From: an uncultured Alphaproteobacteria bacterium
Lineage (GTDB): Bacteria > Pseudomonadota > Alphaproteobacteria > HIMB59 > GCA-002718135
NCBI GenBank assembly: GCA_902596365.1
Contig: CACJTT010000002.1
Coordinates: forward strand, 24,001-88,000
Direction of reading: 5' to 3'
Length of the DNA: 64,000 bases
Shown: one piece after another, positions 45,524 through 54,548 of the stretch
Layout of the letters: each line of letters opens with the position of its first letter
How positions within the stretch are numbered: position 1 is the stretch's first letter
The notes under the pieces: model-generated
Told to the model about the DNA's origin: nothing
Databases searched by the model: none
Seen by the model: the letters and a program-made list of their open reading frames with translations, nothing else
Translations under genes and position numbers: made by a program

Positions 45524-46417
45524 ATGTTAAACAATATAAAAAAATTTGGTAACCTAATTTTTTTTATTTTAATTTTTATTTATTTATATTTTAACAATAA
45601 TTTTAAATTATTATTTAATATAAATTACGAAATACTATTTCTTTGTATTATCATATCAATATTGATTATATTGATAAATACACAAGCAAATAGAATATTC
45701 ATAAATTTATTTGGAAGTAATGATTTTTTTGATATTTTAAAAATTACATCTATTAATTCAATTTCAAATTTCATTTTTATAGGCTCAGGTGTACTTGCAA
45801 ACTCCATAATATTAAAAAATAAATATGGTATTGAAATTAAAAAATTTGCAGTCTTTTCTTTTCATAAAAGTTTAATAAGCTTTATTGTATTTACTCCACC
45901 CGCTCTTTTGCTTTTAATGAATTTAAATGTTTATATTTTTTTTTTAATATTAATTATACAAATTATTACAGTTTATATTTTTTTTTCTAAAAAAATTAAT
46001 TTATCTTATTTTAATTTTTTGGGTAAGTATTTAAGCTCAGTAATAATCAATTTTCAAAATTATAGAAATACTCTTTTTAAATTAAATACAAAGTTATTTT
46101 TTGCTTATTTTTTAAATTACTTACTTTCATCTCTAATTTTTTACCTTCTTTTTATATCTTTTAATATTGATATGCCTTTTACAACTTGCTTTTTATTTGT
46201 TTCATTAATTAATATTTCTAAATTTTTCTTGATTACTTTTTTGGATATTGGAATTGGAGAATTTATAATTGGATTATTATATTTTAATAATATAGATATA
46301 TTAGATATTATTATACTAATTATTATAAGTCAGAAATTTATACATTTTTTTTCTTCTGTAGTTAGTTTTACTTTTTCAATTTTAATAAACAAAAATAATG
46401 ATTTTAAAATCAAGTAA
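45524..46417 (+). CDS. Integral membrane protein (lysyl-PG synthase TM-region-like)
   Basis: A 297-residue protein with about eight predicted membrane helices and a basic tail. The spacing of helices and segments such as SNFIFIGSGVLANSIILKNKYGIEIKKFAVF resemble the membrane region of lysylphosphatidylglycerol-synthase/UPF0104 proteins, which often serve as glycolipid-handling membrane proteins in polysaccharide clusters. I cannot name a function. It opens the low-GC island and overlaps the next gene by 20 nt. Confidence 0.6.
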   Translation: MLNNIKKFGNLIFFILIFIYLYFNNNFKLLFNINYEILFLCIIISILIILINTQANRIFINLFGSNDFFDILKITSINSISNFIFIGSGVLANSIILKNKYGIEIKKFAVFSFHKSLISFIVFTPPALLLLMNLNVYIFFLILIIQIITVYIFFSKKINLSYFNFLGKYLSSVIINFQNYRNTLFKLNTKLFFAYFLNYLLSSLIFYLLFISFNIDMPFTTCFLFVSLINISKFFLITFLDIGIGEFIIGLLYFNNIDILDIIILIIISQKFIHFFSSVVSFTFSILINKNNDFKIK

Positions 46418-47912
46418 CAAAATAAATAGAAAAAATATTTTAATAATTCTTTTCATAATTTTAATTGGTTATTTTTATTCTATAAATTTTATAAAGTATT
46501 ATCCAATAAAATCAGATGCAAAAGATTATTTTGAACTATCTCTTAATTATAAAATTAATAATATCTTTAGCTTAGATGATTTAAATGATAAGGATCAAAA
46601 ACCATCTATAAGAAGATCTCCGCTTTATCCTTTTTTTTTATCATTTTTCATTTCTAAAGATGATGTGAAAAAGATAAATACTTTTGAAAAATGCTATGAA
46701 TATGAGCAAAAAAACACTGTAGATACTATTTGCCTTAAAGTTTTAAAACAAATTCAAATTTTCAATATGCTAACATACTTTGTTTTATTAAGCTGTGTTA
46801 TTTTATTTTCATTACATTTGGGTGGAAGTTATATGATGACAATATCTGGATTTATATTTGTCATTAATTCATTCTTTTTAACAAAGATTATGATAGTAGG
46901 CCCAGAAATTCTAGCAGCATTATTTTTTTTTGTATCCTCTATTTTTCTATATTTTTTTTTTAATGGCAAAAGATCTAATAACTTTTTTTCACTTTTTTTA
47001 TTTGCAATTTCATTATCACTACTTATCCTGACTAAAGAAATTTTTCTTTACACTTATCCAATCATTTTTTTTATAATTTTAATTTATATTTTAAAATACA
47101 ATAATCATTCATTTATTTTGAAAATATTAATTATTTTTTCATTCTTTGTATCTTCTCTTTTGCTCCCATTTATTTGGCAAAAACACAAACTTGATTATCG
47201 AAATTCACATCTAAATGCAGCAGGATATAATGAGTCCATTGCCACAGGTGTCTTAAGTTTACGAGCGGTCTATTCAACTCTTAATTTTGCAGATTACGTA
47301 CCTCTTTTTATTTCATTTACGCCTAAAATTGGCAACAAAATATTATTAAATAATTTTAAAAAAGATAGAGTTTACAAATTTCTTGAGGTAGAGAATTCTG
47401 GAAGAAATTATTATTATAATAATAGATTAAAAATTTTTGAAAATATCCTTGAAAAAAATCAATATAATAAATATTTTCAAGAATTAAATCAAAACAATGC
47501 AAATCAATTAAGATCATTACTAATAATAAAAGATAATTTTATTAAATATATTTTGACTATCCCAATTTTTTTATACAGAGGTTTATTTCCTCTTGCTGGA
47601 ATATCTGAATATCAATTTGTATTTCCAGATAATTTAAATAAGCATATTTTTCAAATCAATAAAATTATTAACTATTCTGTAAATATTTTGTCAATTTTAT
47701 CTATATTAATATTATTTTTGATTTCACTATTTTATAAAAACTTTAGAATTTTTATTCCTCTTTTGATCTTACCTTTATTAAGTTTTTTATATCATGCTTC
47801 TATTACTCACTATATTGGCAGATATTCAAATATTCTATTACCAACTGGGATCATTTGTGTTTCATATTTTATTTCATTTTTTATTAATCAATTTATTAAA
47901 AAAAATTCATGA
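46398..47912 (+). CDS. GT-C-type membrane glycosyltransferase, putative
   Basis: A 504-residue multi-helix membrane protein. After the first helix it has a loop with acidic residues (PIKSDAKDYFELS) and then IRRSPLYPFFLSF, the order typical of GT-C/PMT-type transferases that use polyprenyl-phosphate sugars. About ten more helices follow. It likely transfers a sugar on the periplasmic side. It overlaps the methyltransferase gene by 4 nt. Confidence 0.7.
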   Translation: MILKSSNKINRKNILIILFIILIGYFYSINFIKYYPIKSDAKDYFELSLNYKINNIFSLDDLNDKDQKPSIRRSPLYPFFLSFFISKDDVKKINTFEKCYEYEQKNTVDTICLKVLKQIQIFNMLTYFVLLSCVILFSLHLGGSYMMTISGFIFVINSFFLTKIMIVGPEILAALFFFVSSIFLYFFFNGKRSNNFFSLFLFAISLSLLILTKEIFLYTYPIIFFIILIYILKYNNHSFILKILIIFSFFVSSLLLPFIWQKHKLDYRNSHLNAAGYNESIATGVLSLRAVYSTLNFADYVPLFISFTPKIGNKILLNNFKKDRVYKFLEVENSGRNYYYNNRLKIFENILEKNQYNKYFQELNQNNANQLRSLLIIKDNFIKYILTIPIFLYRGLFPLAGISEYQFVFPDNLNKHIFQINKIINYSVNILSILSILILFLISLFYKNFRIFIPLLILPLLSFLYHASITHYIGRYSNILLPTGIICVSYFISFFINQFIKKNS

Positions 47913-48490
47913 AAAAAAATAAAATCATTACTCAAACGAAAGGCGGATTGTTATCACCCTTTTTAGCATTTCAAAGAACTAAAAATATTTTAAAATATAT
48001 TGAAAAAAATAAAGAAATTTTAGATTTTGGATGTGACTTAGGTAATCTTACAAAGTTTGTTAATAAAGACCATTATACTGGATTTGATATAAATTTAGAG
48101 TCTGTAGAAAAAGCAAAAAAAATTTTTGTAGATTATAAATTTGTAAATGAACCAGCTAAAATCAAACTGGCTTTTTATGATATTATTATATCAATGGCTG
48201 TAATAGAGCATGTTAAAAATCCCATAAAATTCTTAATACAGCTACAATCATATTTAAAAGATAAAAACTCAATTATTGTTTTAACTACTCCTAATCCTCT
48301 TTATAGATTGATACATGAGTTTGGTTCACTTATTAAATTATTCTCAACTGAAGCTAGTGAAGATCATGAAGAACTAATTAATTTGAAAAAAATGAAACAA
48401 ATTATTTCTCATACTGAGCTTCAAATCGTTAATCACAAATATTTCCTTTTTGGCGCAAATCAAGTTTTTGTTTTAAAAAAGAAAAATTAA
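47909..48490 (+). CDS. SAM-dependent methyltransferase, class I
   Basis: A 193-residue methyltransferase. The SAM motif I is EILDFGCDLGNLTKF, the acidic residue at the end of strand 2 is in YTGFDINLES, and the post-I region VIEHVKNPIKFL with VLTTPNP follows. Likely methylates a sugar or a lipid-linked glycan given the neighbours. It overlaps the GT-C gene by 4 nt. Confidence 0.8.
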   Translation: MKKNKIITQTKGGLLSPFLAFQRTKNILKYIEKNKEILDFGCDLGNLTKFVNKDHYTGFDINLESVEKAKKIFVDYKFVNEPAKIKLAFYDIIISMAVIEHVKNPIKFLIQLQSYLKDKNSIIVLTTPNPLYRLIHEFGSLIKLFSTEASEDHEELINLKKMKQIISHTELQIVNHKYFLFGANQVFVLKKKN

Positions 48491-48550
48491 TTATTCCTTA
48501 ATTATGCTTTTATTGTTAGAAGTAAGTAAGGTTAATTTCATGAGGGTACT

Positions 48551-49360
48551 TTGACTAAGCTTATTGCAGAAATTGGTTGGAATCATATGGGAGATATGGA
48601 TCTTGCTAAAAAAATGATTGAATCTGCTTCAAAATCAGGTGCAGATATTGTGAAATTTCAAACTTGGTTTGAAAAAAATCTCACAAAAGGTCCATGGGAT
48701 TTGGATGGAAGAAGAGATATATACAAAAAAGCAGAATTGAAAGAAAATGATTATGTTACATTAATTAAATGCTGTAACGATAATGATATTGAATTTTGTA
48801 CCTCAGTTTTTAATATTAATGATATTGATTTACTGAACGATTATAAAATTAAAATAATCAAAATACCAAGTCACGAAATATACAATTATGAACTAATTGA
48901 AAAAACTCTTAATACTTTTAACTTTACAATTATTTCTACTGGAGCATCTCTATGGTCTGAAATTTTAGAATTAAAAAAAATTTTAATTAATAAAGACTCT
49001 AAATATTCAGTTTTGCATTGTGTTTCATCTTACCCATGCCCAATAGAAAAAATAAACTTCCAAAGATTTTTTAAACTTAAAGAATTATTTTTTGATGTTG
49101 GATATTCAGGACATTATCAAGGCATTGATGATGCAATATTTGCTATATCTAATCAAGCAACATATGTTGAAAAACACTTTACTGTTGATAATAATTTACC
49201 AGGTAGAGATAACAAGTTTGCTTTAATTCCAGAACAGTTTACTTTATTATCAAAATTTAGAGACCTTAAATTAAAAATGCTTATTGATAATGGTTTAGAT
49301 TATCTTGATATTGAAAAAGATACTTACGAAAACTATAGAGGTAGATGGTCAAAAAATTAA
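48551..49360 (+). CDS. NeuB-like sialic/nonulosonic acid synthase, lacking SAF domain
   Basis: A 269-residue TIM-barrel synthase of the NeuB family that condenses PEP with an aldose. It begins at TTG 48551 (GAGG ribosome site at 48542) with IAEIGWNHMGDMDLAKKMI; catalytic stretches KFQTW, LHCVSSYPCP, the metal histidines in YSGHY and VEKHFTVD are kept, and PGRDNKF replaces the usual PGxDHKF. The protein stops after the barrel, without the C-terminal antifreeze-like SAF domain that shapes the active site in standard NeuB (about 340 residues). The product is probably a nine- or eight-carbon keto-acid sugar. Confidence 0.85.
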   Translation: MTKLIAEIGWNHMGDMDLAKKMIESASKSGADIVKFQTWFEKNLTKGPWDLDGRRDIYKKAELKENDYVTLIKCCNDNDIEFCTSVFNINDIDLLNDYKIKIIKIPSHEIYNYELIEKTLNTFNFTIISTGASLWSEILELKKILINKDSKYSVLHCVSSYPCPIEKINFQRFFKLKELFFDVGYSGHYQGIDDAIFAISNQATYVEKHFTVDNNLPGRDNKFALIPEQFTLLSKFRDLKLKMLIDNGLDYLDIEKDTYENYRGRWSKN

Positions 49361-50709
49361 AAGTTAGCATTATCATAAGGACAAAAAATGAGGAAAAATG
49401 GATAAAGCATTGTTTAGACTCTATAGTAAATCAAAAAACTAAACATTCTTTCGAAATAATAATTGTAGATAATTTAAGTGATGACAGAACTATTGACATT
49501 GCTAAAAAATATAAATTAGTAAAAATTGTTTCAATTAAACATTTTAAACCAGGCAAGGCAATTAATATAGGTATTAATAAATCCATTGGAGATATAATTT
49601 GCATTTTGTCAGCTCATTGTATCGTATATAATTTAAGCTGGTTAGATAGATTAGTATCAAATTTCAACGATGAAAATGTTGCTGGTGTTTATGGAAGACA
49701 ATTGCCGCTATCATATTCTAAAAAAAGTGATATTAGAGATATGTTAATTACATTTGGATTAGATAAGAAAATTCAAAAAAAAGATCCTTTTTTTCATAAT
49801 GCAAATAGTGCTGTAAAAAGATCTCTAGCAATAAAATATCCGTTTGATGAAAATGTTACAAATATTGAAGATAGGATATGGGCTAAGAAAATTTTGTCCA
49901 AAGGATATAAGATTATTTATGAGCCATCAGCAAAAGTCTACCATTATCATGGCATTCATCATGATCAAGAAGTTCAAAGATCAAATAATACTTTCAATGT
50001 TTTACAAAATATTGAAGATAAAAAAAACCAAAATTTTTTGCCTAACCAATTACAACCAAAAAATTTATCAATTTTGGCTTTAATTTCTATCTCTCCTCAA
50101 GATCTGGAATTATTAAAATATAAAGATATTTATAATCTTATAAAAGAAATAAATAATAATGAATTAATTTCAAAATATTTTTTTATACTCCCAAAAAAAC
50201 TTCCAAAAAATATAATTAAACTATTTGGTGATAAAATAATATTTAGAAAGTCAAAGTTTAATAATAGTGATTTCACTTTAAACGAAGTATTAAAAGATAG
50301 TCTTCTTAGCCTAGAAAAAAAGAAAAATTATTTTGATTTAGTTGTTATTATTAATCCAAATTACTTATTTAGACCAAAAAAATTATTTAATAAATTAATA
50401 AATACTCATTGCTTAAATGGATATGATACAGTTTTTATGGGCACTCAAGAAACTCAAGATCATTGGTATTATGATGAAAAATTACAAAACTATGAGCAGA
50501 TTTATAATGATCATGAATTAAATAATAAAATTATATATAAATCATTAATTGGTCTAGGTTCTGTAACTCTGCCATCTTTATTGCGAAAAGGTCAGATTAT
50601 AGGAAAAAATATTGGGATTGTACCGATCAAAAATAAATATTTTTCATTAAGAAACACTGATATAGAAAAAAATAAGCTTTCAAAAATTAAAAATATTCTA
50701 AATATTTAA
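49345..50709 (+). CDS. Glycosyltransferase family 2 fused to degenerate CMP-sugar-synthetase-like domain
   Basis: A 454-residue two-domain protein. Residues 1 to about 225 are a GT2 transferase (VSIIIRTKNEEKWIKHCLDSI, VDNLSDDRTI, CILSAHC in place of DxD). From about 241 the protein lines up with the NeuA fold: LISISPQDLELLKYKDIYNLIKEI against the NeuA start, IIFRKSKFNNSDFTLNEVLKDSL against the second part, DLVVIINPNYLFR (331-343) against the strand FIMLQPTSPFR, and GLGSVTLPS against NGAIYAS. The catalytic N-terminal loop IPARGGSKR is missing, so this domain probably does not make CMP-sugar. It overlaps the NeuB-like gene by 16 nt. Confidence 0.72.
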   Translation: MVKKLKVSIIIRTKNEEKWIKHCLDSIVNQKTKHSFEIIIVDNLSDDRTIDIAKKYKLVKIVSIKHFKPGKAINIGINKSIGDIICILSAHCIVYNLSWLDRLVSNFNDENVAGVYGRQLPLSYSKKSDIRDMLITFGLDKKIQKKDPFFHNANSAVKRSLAIKYPFDENVTNIEDRIWAKKILSKGYKIIYEPSAKVYHYHGIHHDQEVQRSNNTFNVLQNIEDKKNQNFLPNQLQPKNLSILALISISPQDLELLKYKDIYNLIKEINNNELISKYFFILPKKLPKNIIKLFGDKIIFRKSKFNNSDFTLNEVLKDSLLSLEKKKNYFDLVVIINPNYLFRPKKLFNKLINTHCLNGYDTVFMGTQETQDHWYYDEKLQNYEQIYNDHELNNKIIYKSLIGLGSVTLPSLLRKGQIIGKNIGIVPIKNKYFSLRNTDIEKNKLSKIKNILNI

Positions 50710-51557
50710 TGAATAAAGTAGCTAAATTAATATTAGATTACAATATTATTAATAAGAATTATATTAGATTATATTCAACAAAAACTAGAGATAATGCAAA
50801 TTTAAAAGTTTATGAAGATAAACAAACTGGTTTAATATTTATAAAAGATATTATTAATAAAGACATAAATTATTACATAAATAAAAAGAAGAAAAAATTT
50901 TTTCAAAAAAATTCTCTTAATAGAAGAAATATAGACGCAAAAAGAAGATTTGAGCAATTTAAAAAATATTTTTTAAACAAAAAAATTCTTGATTTCGGTT
51001 CTGGCAATGGAGATTTTGTGAATTTAATGAGAAGAAAAAAATATAATATTTTTGGATATGAGCCCCAAAGAAATTTAAATAAAAATAAATTTATTTTTTC
51101 TAATTTTAAAGATATAAATTTTAGAGATTTTGAAGTTATAACATTATTTCATGTTTTAGAACATCTAGATGATCCAATAAAATATTTAAAACAAATAAAA
51201 AGAATTATGAAAAAAAATTCAAAAATTATTATAGAAGTACCTCATGCAAATGATTTTTTATTAAAAGAGTTAAATATTGAAGAATTTAAGAATTTTACAT
51301 TATGGTCAGAGCACTATATTCTGCATACAAGCTCATCATTAAAGAAATTTTTAAAAATAGCTGGATTTAAAGATATTAAAGTTGAATATTTTCAACGATA
51401 TGATTTTTTCAATCATTTAAATTGGCTTGTAAATAAAGTTCCAATGGGAAACAATAAAAGTAAATTTAAAGACGTTAATGAATTAAAAAAAAATTATGAT
51501 AATTTTTTAGTTAAAAATAAAATGACAGATACTCTAATTTGTATTTGTAGTAATTAA
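50709..51557 (+). CDS. SAM-dependent methyltransferase, class I
   Basis: A 282-residue methyltransferase. An N-terminal extension with basic clusters precedes the SAM motif KKILDFGSGNGDFVNLM near residue 92, then FGYEPQRN and ITLFHVLEHLDDPIKYL, typical of the methyltransferase 23 group, and a C-terminal EHYILHTSSSLKKFLKIAGF segment. Probably modifies the sugar product of the cluster. The coding region starts at the last base of the previous stop (TAATG). Confidence 0.82.
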   Translation: MNKVAKLILDYNIINKNYIRLYSTKTRDNANLKVYEDKQTGLIFIKDIINKDINYYINKKKKKFFQKNSLNRRNIDAKRRFEQFKKYFLNKKILDFGSGNGDFVNLMRRKKYNIFGYEPQRNLNKNKFIFSNFKDINFRDFEVITLFHVLEHLDDPIKYLKQIKRIMKKNSKIIIEVPHANDFLLKELNIEEFKNFTLWSEHYILHTSSSLKKFLKIAGFKDIKVEYFQRYDFFNHLNWLVNKVPMGNNKSKFKDVNELKKNYDNFLVKNKMTDTLICICSN

Positions 51558-51558
51558 G

Positions 51559-52689
51559 ATGATAATAAATAAGGTCGAATGTTACAAAATTTCTTGTAAG
51601 TATGGAGATGGTAAAGTTTTTGGTCAATCTAAGGGAGTAAAATCTCTAACAATCATAGCTGTGCATACAAATAAAAAAATAGTTGGATATGGAGAAACCT
51701 ATTCAGGTATTTACACCCCTGATATTGTGGATAAAATTGTAAAATATCTTAGTAGTTTTATTATTGGAAAAAAAATTGAAGATAAAAATTTATTAGAAAA
51801 TATAAATATACCCTTTGTTGGTCAATATGGACTTATTAAAAGTGCTCTCAGTGGAATAGAAGTAGCAATTTATGATATTTTATCAAAAAAAAATAAAGTC
51901 TCTCTAAATAAATTTTTAAATAAAAAATCAAATGAATCAAAAATTATATATGCAAGTGGTGGTTCAGTTGTATTTGATAAAAATAAAATTGCAGAGGAAA
52001 TCAATGCGATTCAAAAAAAAGAATTCAATTTTTATAAAATGAGAGTTGGATTTCAATCAATTAAAAAAGACATTGAGCGAGTTAACACAGCAATAGAAAA
52101 TTTAGATTTTGATAATAAAATTATGATTGATGCAATAATGGGATCTTTAAAAAATAAATGGAAATCAAAAACAGTAATTAATTTTGCCTCAAATTTTAGT
52201 AATAGTAAAATAATGTGGTTAGAAGAACCTTTAGACCCATTATCTCTAAAAGAATATTCAGACCTTAGGTCAAAATTAAAAATACCTATTGCTTTTGGTG
52301 AATCATTCACAAATTTCAAGGAATTTGAAAACGCAATTAACTTTTCTTGCTCAGATTATTTACAGCCTGACGTTACACATTGTGGGATCAGTGATACTAA
52401 GAAATTAATAAATATTAAAACAAATAAATTTAAAATTGCTATGCATTCTTGGGGAAGTCCTTTATCATTTTTAGCAAATCTTCATTTTGCACTAGCTTTT
52501 TCACAAGTTAATTATATGGAATATCCCTTAGTAAAATTAGAATTTTTATCAGATCAATTAAACGATTTAATTGAAATTAAAAAAGGAAAAATTATATTTA
52601 ATGATAAAAAAATTGGATTAGGTATAAATCTTAGTAATAATATTTTAAATAAATATAAATTTATTAGAAACAGTGGTTGGAGTATTTAA
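51559..52689 (+). CDS. Enolase superfamily enzyme (mandelate racemase/muconate lactonizing group)
   Basis: A 376-residue enolase-superfamily protein. An N-terminal capping domain is followed by the barrel with KMRVGF in the usual KxK position, metal ligands in IDAIMG, WLEEPLD and FGESF, and the histidine of MHSWGSP as putative base. Acid-sugar dehydratases and racemases share this set. It is unusual beside NeuA-type genes. It may dehydrate an aldonic or hydroxy acid made or used by the pathway. Confidence 0.82.
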   Translation: MIINKVECYKISCKYGDGKVFGQSKGVKSLTIIAVHTNKKIVGYGETYSGIYTPDIVDKIVKYLSSFIIGKKIEDKNLLENINIPFVGQYGLIKSALSGIEVAIYDILSKKNKVSLNKFLNKKSNESKIIYASGGSVVFDKNKIAEEINAIQKKEFNFYKMRVGFQSIKKDIERVNTAIENLDFDNKIMIDAIMGSLKNKWKSKTVINFASNFSNSKIMWLEEPLDPLSLKEYSDLRSKLKIPIAFGESFTNFKEFENAINFSCSDYLQPDVTHCGISDTKKLINIKTNKFKIAMHSWGSPLSFLANLHFALAFSQVNYMEYPLVKLEFLSDQLNDLIEIKKGKIIFNDKKIGLGINLSNNILNKYKFIRNSGWSI

Positions 52690-53678
52690 TGATTATTGCT
52701 CATGATTTTAACAAATCACTTTTTATGTATAAACTTAGAGAAAATTATAAAAATCGTATAATTAAAGATTTCAGAGATCTTGTATTTATTGATATTGATA
52801 AAGTTAATACAAAAAAAAAGTTTGAAGAAATTGATGTCTATTGGGGTAATAGGCTGAATATAAAAAACCTCTCTAAAATGAAAAACTTACAATGGGTTCA
52901 CTTAGGTTCTTCAGGCATTGAAATCAATTTAAAAAAAAATATCTTATCAAGAAATATCAAATTAACAAACTCTAAAAATATATTAATAAAGCCAATGGTG
53001 TCTTCAATAATAGCATACATTTTTGCTTTATCAAGAGGTCTACATTACGCAACTTTTTTAAAAAATAAAAAAAAATTTGATAGAACAAATTTTGATAAAT
53101 TTTTTCCATATCTAAATGATGTTTATGATTCTAAAATTTTGATATTAGGCCTGGGATCAATTGGGAAAGAATTAGCAAGAAAATTATCACCTTTTACGTC
53201 TGAAATTTATGCGATAAAGAAAAAAACAAAAGTGACTTTGCCATGCATTAAAAGAACCTATTCCCTTACTTCTCTGGTTAAAATAATTCATAAAATGGAA
53301 ATAATTATAAATATTTTGCCCTTAAATGATCAAACGCACAATATTTTTAATAGTGATATTTTTAATAAAATGAAGAACAATTCAATCTTTATTAATGTTG
53401 GCAGGGGTGAAACTGTTAACGAAAAAGACTTATACAATGCTATTAAAAATAAAAAAATTGGATCAGTTGGTCTTGATGTCTTTGATAGGGAATTGAACTA
53501 CATTAATGTTAATCAGCCTATTAAGCAATCTTCGAAATTATTTAAATTAGAAAATTTATTGATGACACCTCATGTATCTAATTTAACAAATACATACTGG
53601 AATGAAGAATTAAAACTTTTTTCTTTAAATTTGAAAAAATTTAATAAAAATATTAAACTTATAAATTTAATAAATTAA
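52689..53678 (+). CDS. D-isomer-specific 2-hydroxyacid dehydrogenase
   Basis: A 329-residue NAD-dependent dehydrogenase. The nucleotide fold has ILGLGSIGKELARKL, the catalytic arginine is in INVGRGETV, the glutamate in LDVFDRE, and the histidine in MTPHVS. A TTG four codons earlier is in frame but the ATG at 52689, overlapping the previous stop (TAATG), is better. It converts a 2-keto acid to a 2-hydroxy acid or back, which fits a keto-acid sugar pathway. Confidence 0.85.
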   Translation: MIIAHDFNKSLFMYKLRENYKNRIIKDFRDLVFIDIDKVNTKKKFEEIDVYWGNRLNIKNLSKMKNLQWVHLGSSGIEINLKKNILSRNIKLTNSKNILIKPMVSSIIAYIFALSRGLHYATFLKNKKKFDRTNFDKFFPYLNDVYDSKILILGLGSIGKELARKLSPFTSEIYAIKKKTKVTLPCIKRTYSLTSLVKIIHKMEIIINILPLNDQTHNIFNSDIFNKMKNNSIFINVGRGETVNEKDLYNAIKNKKIGSVGLDVFDRELNYINVNQPIKQSSKLFKLENLLMTPHVSNLTNTYWNEELKLFSLNLKKFNKNIKLINLIN

Positions 53679-53681
53679 ATT

Positions 53682-54395
53682 ATGAAAAAAAAAATCATAG
53701 CAATAATTCCTGCAAGAGGGGGCTCAAAGAGAGTAAAAAATAAAAATATTCGCTTACTCAACAAAAAACCTCTTATTAATTATACTATTCAAGAAGCTCT
53801 TAAATCAAAATTTATTGATGAAATTGTTGTTACTTCAGATAGTGAAAAAATATTAGATATTGCTAAAAAATTTAAATCAATACATTTAGTTAAAAGATCA
53901 AAAAAATTATCAAACGACAGCGCTCAATCTTTTCCTGTAATTAAAGATGCGATAAAAAAAATTCAAAATACTAGAAAAATTAATTTTGACTTTTTTATAA
54001 TGCTGCAACCAACTTCACCTTTTAGAAAAGTTAAAGATATTGATTATTGTTTAAAAAAATTAATATTAAAGAAAAATTTTGAAAGCATTGTTAGTGTTGT
54101 TGATGTTGGAGGCTCTCATCCGCTAAGGATGAAAAAAATTATCAAAAATAAATTAGTCAATTATATTGAGCAAGAAAGAGAAAACATGAAACCTATCGCA
54201 AAATTACCAAAAGTATATTTGAGAAATGGCGCAATATATGCTTCAAAAATTAATGTTCTTAATACTTATAAGGCATTAGTAGGCAAAAAGGTAATACCCT
54301 ATGTAATGATCCCTGAATTATCTATAAACATAGATGAAGAAGTAGATTTTATACTTGCAGAATTATTCTATAAAAATAAGCATTCAAAAATTTAG
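53682..54395 (+). CDS. neuA: CMP-N-acylneuraminate (keto-acid sugar) cytidylyltransferase
   Basis: A 237-residue CMP-sugar synthetase with the intact catalytic start IIAIIPARGGSKRVKNKN, the LQPTSPFRKVKDID strand, SIVSVV and NGAIYASK, all NeuA/LegF/PseF-type motifs. It activates a nonulosonic or related keto-acid sugar with CTP so that a transferase can use it. It is followed by a tRNA gene after 47 nt. The precise sugar cannot be told from the sequence. Confidence 0.9.
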   Translation: MKKKIIAIIPARGGSKRVKNKNIRLLNKKPLINYTIQEALKSKFIDEIVVTSDSEKILDIAKKFKSIHLVKRSKKLSNDSAQSFPVIKDAIKKIQNTRKINFDFFIMLQPTSPFRKVKDIDYCLKKLILKKNFESIVSVVDVGGSHPLRMKKIIKNKLVNYIEQERENMKPIAKLPKVYLRNGAIYASKINVLNTYKALVGKKVIPYVMIPELSINIDEEVDFILAELFYKNKHSKI

Positions 54396-54423
54396 CTAAA
54401 AATTGATTTTTTTTGTATTTATC

Positions 54424-54429
54424 TATAAT
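54424..54429 (+). promoter_or_regulatory. tRNA-Met -10 promoter element
   Basis: A perfect TATAAT sits 13 nt before the tRNA 5' end, with TTGATT 15 bp upstream as a weak -35. This gives the tRNA its own promoter, separate from the glycan genes around it. Confidence 0.6.
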
Positions 54430-54442
54430 AGTTTCCTGATTT

Positions 54443-54519
54443 GGCGGAGTAGCTCAGTTGGTCAGAGCGCACGGCTCATATTCGTGATGTCGGGGGTTCA
54501 AATCCCTCCTCCGCTACCA
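54443..54519 (+). tRNA. tRNA with CAU anticodon, elongator Met (Ile2 not excluded)
   Basis: A complete 77-nt cloverleaf with encoded CCA. The acceptor stem is GGCGGAG with CTCCGCT, the D arm is GCTCAGTTGGTCAGAGC, the anticodon loop is CTCATAT (anticodon CAT), and the T arm has TTCAAAT. The acceptor and D-arm sequences match the elongator Met form of alphaproteobacteria. A lysidine-modified Ile2 tRNA would also carry CAT, so identity is likely rather than certain. The anticodon stem has a G-U pair at its base next to the loop. Confidence 0.9.
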
Positions 54520-54548
54520 AGAAGGGTATTAAGAAAAAATATAAATTG

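Noticed and set aside
45625..45807. 60-codon antisense frame in the first glycan-island gene
   Set aside because: Low-complexity shadow of a membrane protein coding frame.
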